Assembly (NCBI GenBank): GCA_024279945.1
Contig: JAJRRA010000028.1
Span: 1-64,000 of the forward strand
DNA length: 64,000 nucleotides
Direction of reading: 5' to 3'
DNA from: Gammaproteobacteria bacterium
GTDB taxonomy: Bacteria > Pseudomonadota > Gammaproteobacteria > Xanthomonadales > SZUA-36
Translations under genes and position numbers: made by a program
Part shown: positions 63,206-64,000 of the stretch, piece by piece
How the letters are laid out: each line of letters starts with the position of its first letter
Position numbering within the stretch: the stretch's first letter is position 1
The notes under the pieces: generated by a model
Seen by the model: only the letters and a program-made list of their open reading frames with translations
Told to the model about the DNA's origin: nothing
Databases searched by the model: none

Positions 63206-64000
63206 TTAGTTTACCGGGGTCAGAAGTGGTTCGCCGCGAAAAAACGCCAACAGATTGTCGACCACCAGCTGGGCCATGGCTTGGCGGGATTCAGCGGTGC
63301 CGCTGCCCACGTGTGGTTGCAGAACGACTGAATTGAGGGTCAACAGGGCTGGTGGCACATTGGGTTCATCCGCGAATACATCCAGTCCGGCGCCGCCGAG
63401 CTGCCCCGCCGCAAGCAGGTCGACCAGAGCTTCCTCGTCGACCACTGAACCGCGCGAGACGTTGATTAGAATTCCATTGTTTTCTGCCAACGCCGTCAAT
63501 ATTTTGCGGCTGATCAGGCCTCGTGTTTCCTGGTCCCCCGGAACCAATACGACAAGCAGGTCAACATGACGCGCCAATTCCTCGAGATCGCAGTAGTAGC
63601 AAAAAGCCTGATCCGGCTGCTTCTGGCGGCCATGGTAGGCAATATCAAGACCGAAACCGGTGGCGCGCTTAGCCACCGCCTTGCCGATCCGGCCCAGCCC
63701 GACAATACCCAGGTGCTTACCGCTGAGCCTTGCCGTCAGCGGAAACGGGCCTTCAAGCCATTTCCCCGTCCGAACGAAACGGTCCGCATGGGCGATTCGC
63801 CGGCAGACCCCGAGCATCAGACCAAGGATCAGGTCAGCCACATCCTCATCCAGCACACCGGGGGTATTGGTGATCCGGATTGAGCGCGATTGTGCATACT
63901 CGACATCAACGCTGTCGTATCCCACACCACAATTAACCACCAGCTCCAGCTTGGGTAGCGCCGACATCAGGGCCCGGTCAGCACCGGTGAATGCATCTGT
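63206..64000 (-). CDS. D-2-hydroxyacid dehydrogenase, 5' end beyond the window
   Basis: The frame is open from the stop at 63206 to the window edge (about 264 residues). NAD loop GIVGLGRIGKAVAKR, then LLVVLVPGDQETRGLI, NVSRGSVVDEEAL and the catalytic-region PHVGSGTAESR identify the glyoxylate/hydroxypyruvate or related dehydrogenase family. The N-terminal start is not in the window. The ATG at 63967 is internal. Confidence 0.85.
   Translation of the reverse strand, partial: TDAFTGADRALMSALPKLELVVNCGVGYDSVDVEYAQSRSIRITNTPGVLDEDVADLILGLMLGVCRRIAHADRFVRTGKWLEGPFPLTARLSGKHLGIVGLGRIGKAVAKRATGFGLDIAYHGRQKQPDQAFCYYCDLEELARHVDLLVVLVPGDQETRGLISRKILTALAENNGILINVSRGSVVDEEALVDLLAAGQLGGAGLDVFADEPNVPPALLTLNSVVLQPHVGSGTAESRQAMAQLVVDNLLAFFRGEPLLTPVN

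Overview
The window looks like a chromosomal segment of a gammaproteobacterium, probably environmental or marine and of moderately high GC. The grounds are a complete histidine operon with a bifunctional hisB and a hisIE fusion, preceded by a TrpR-like regulator; gltBD; sodB; a TonB-dependent receptor; Kef- and CNNM-type transporters; and REP-like palindromes. The organism cannot be named from sequence alone. No tRNA, rRNA or CRISPR array was seen.

Layout. 0-1.1 kb is an insertion-sequence graveyard (IS630, IS110 and IS91 pieces). 1.4-9.7 kb is a coenzyme F420 block: npdG, a broken EamA transporter, two related HxH membrane proteins, cofE, cofD, cofC, two metallo-beta-lactamase (MBL) fold proteins and an orphan. 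The membrane-protein and cof genes overlap by about 4 nt each, so they are probably translated as one unit. The FO-synthase genes (cofG/cofH or fbiC) are not in the window. 10-15.4 kb carries an outer-membrane protein, a third MBL protein with altered metal ligands, a CsgG-like lipid-free exported protein, a transmembrane Ser/Thr kinase with a 12-residue repeat, and a DUF1508 protein. 15.7-23.7 kb holds transport and peptide genes (Kef antiporter, M20 peptidase, CNNM protein, POT peptide transporter, DUF885 lipoprotein), with two copies of a REP-like palindrome bounding the CNNM and POT genes. 23.8-33.3 kb is an uptake and metabolism block (APC permease, CaiB-type CoA-transferase, GNAT, TPR-sulfotransferase, TonB receptor, glutamine-synthetase-like ligase, LuxR regulator) in which two transcription units share a TACCC...GGGTA palindrome. 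33.6-36.6 kb is a TetR/AidB-like pair with a perfect operator, plus a methyltransferase. 36.7-43.6 kb is gltB-gltD and sodB. 43.6-51.2 kb is the minus-strand his operon, interrupted only by an amber codon in hisI.

52.3-57.1 kb is a hydroxyproline-type catabolic operon: a DHDPS-family deaminase, a GntR regulator, a D-amino-acid oxidase and the start of a 4-hydroxyproline epimerase. The epimerase has been cut and fused in frame to an N-terminally truncated IS4-type transposase and then to the C-terminal end of a group II intron maturase; intron domains V and VI follow directly. 57.4-64 kb is a decarboxylation and aldehyde-oxidation block (acetoacetate-decarboxylase-like protein, UbiD, LysR, remnants of UbiX and of a sensor kinase, aldehyde dehydrogenase, 2-hydroxyacid dehydrogenase), with a perfect palindromic operator in front of the aldehyde dehydrogenase.

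The strongest leads are the F420-linked HxH membrane modules, the three-part in-frame chimera, the shared and perfect palindromic operators, and a set of single-lesion genes (EamA, hisI, ubiX) that may be real decay or sequence error.
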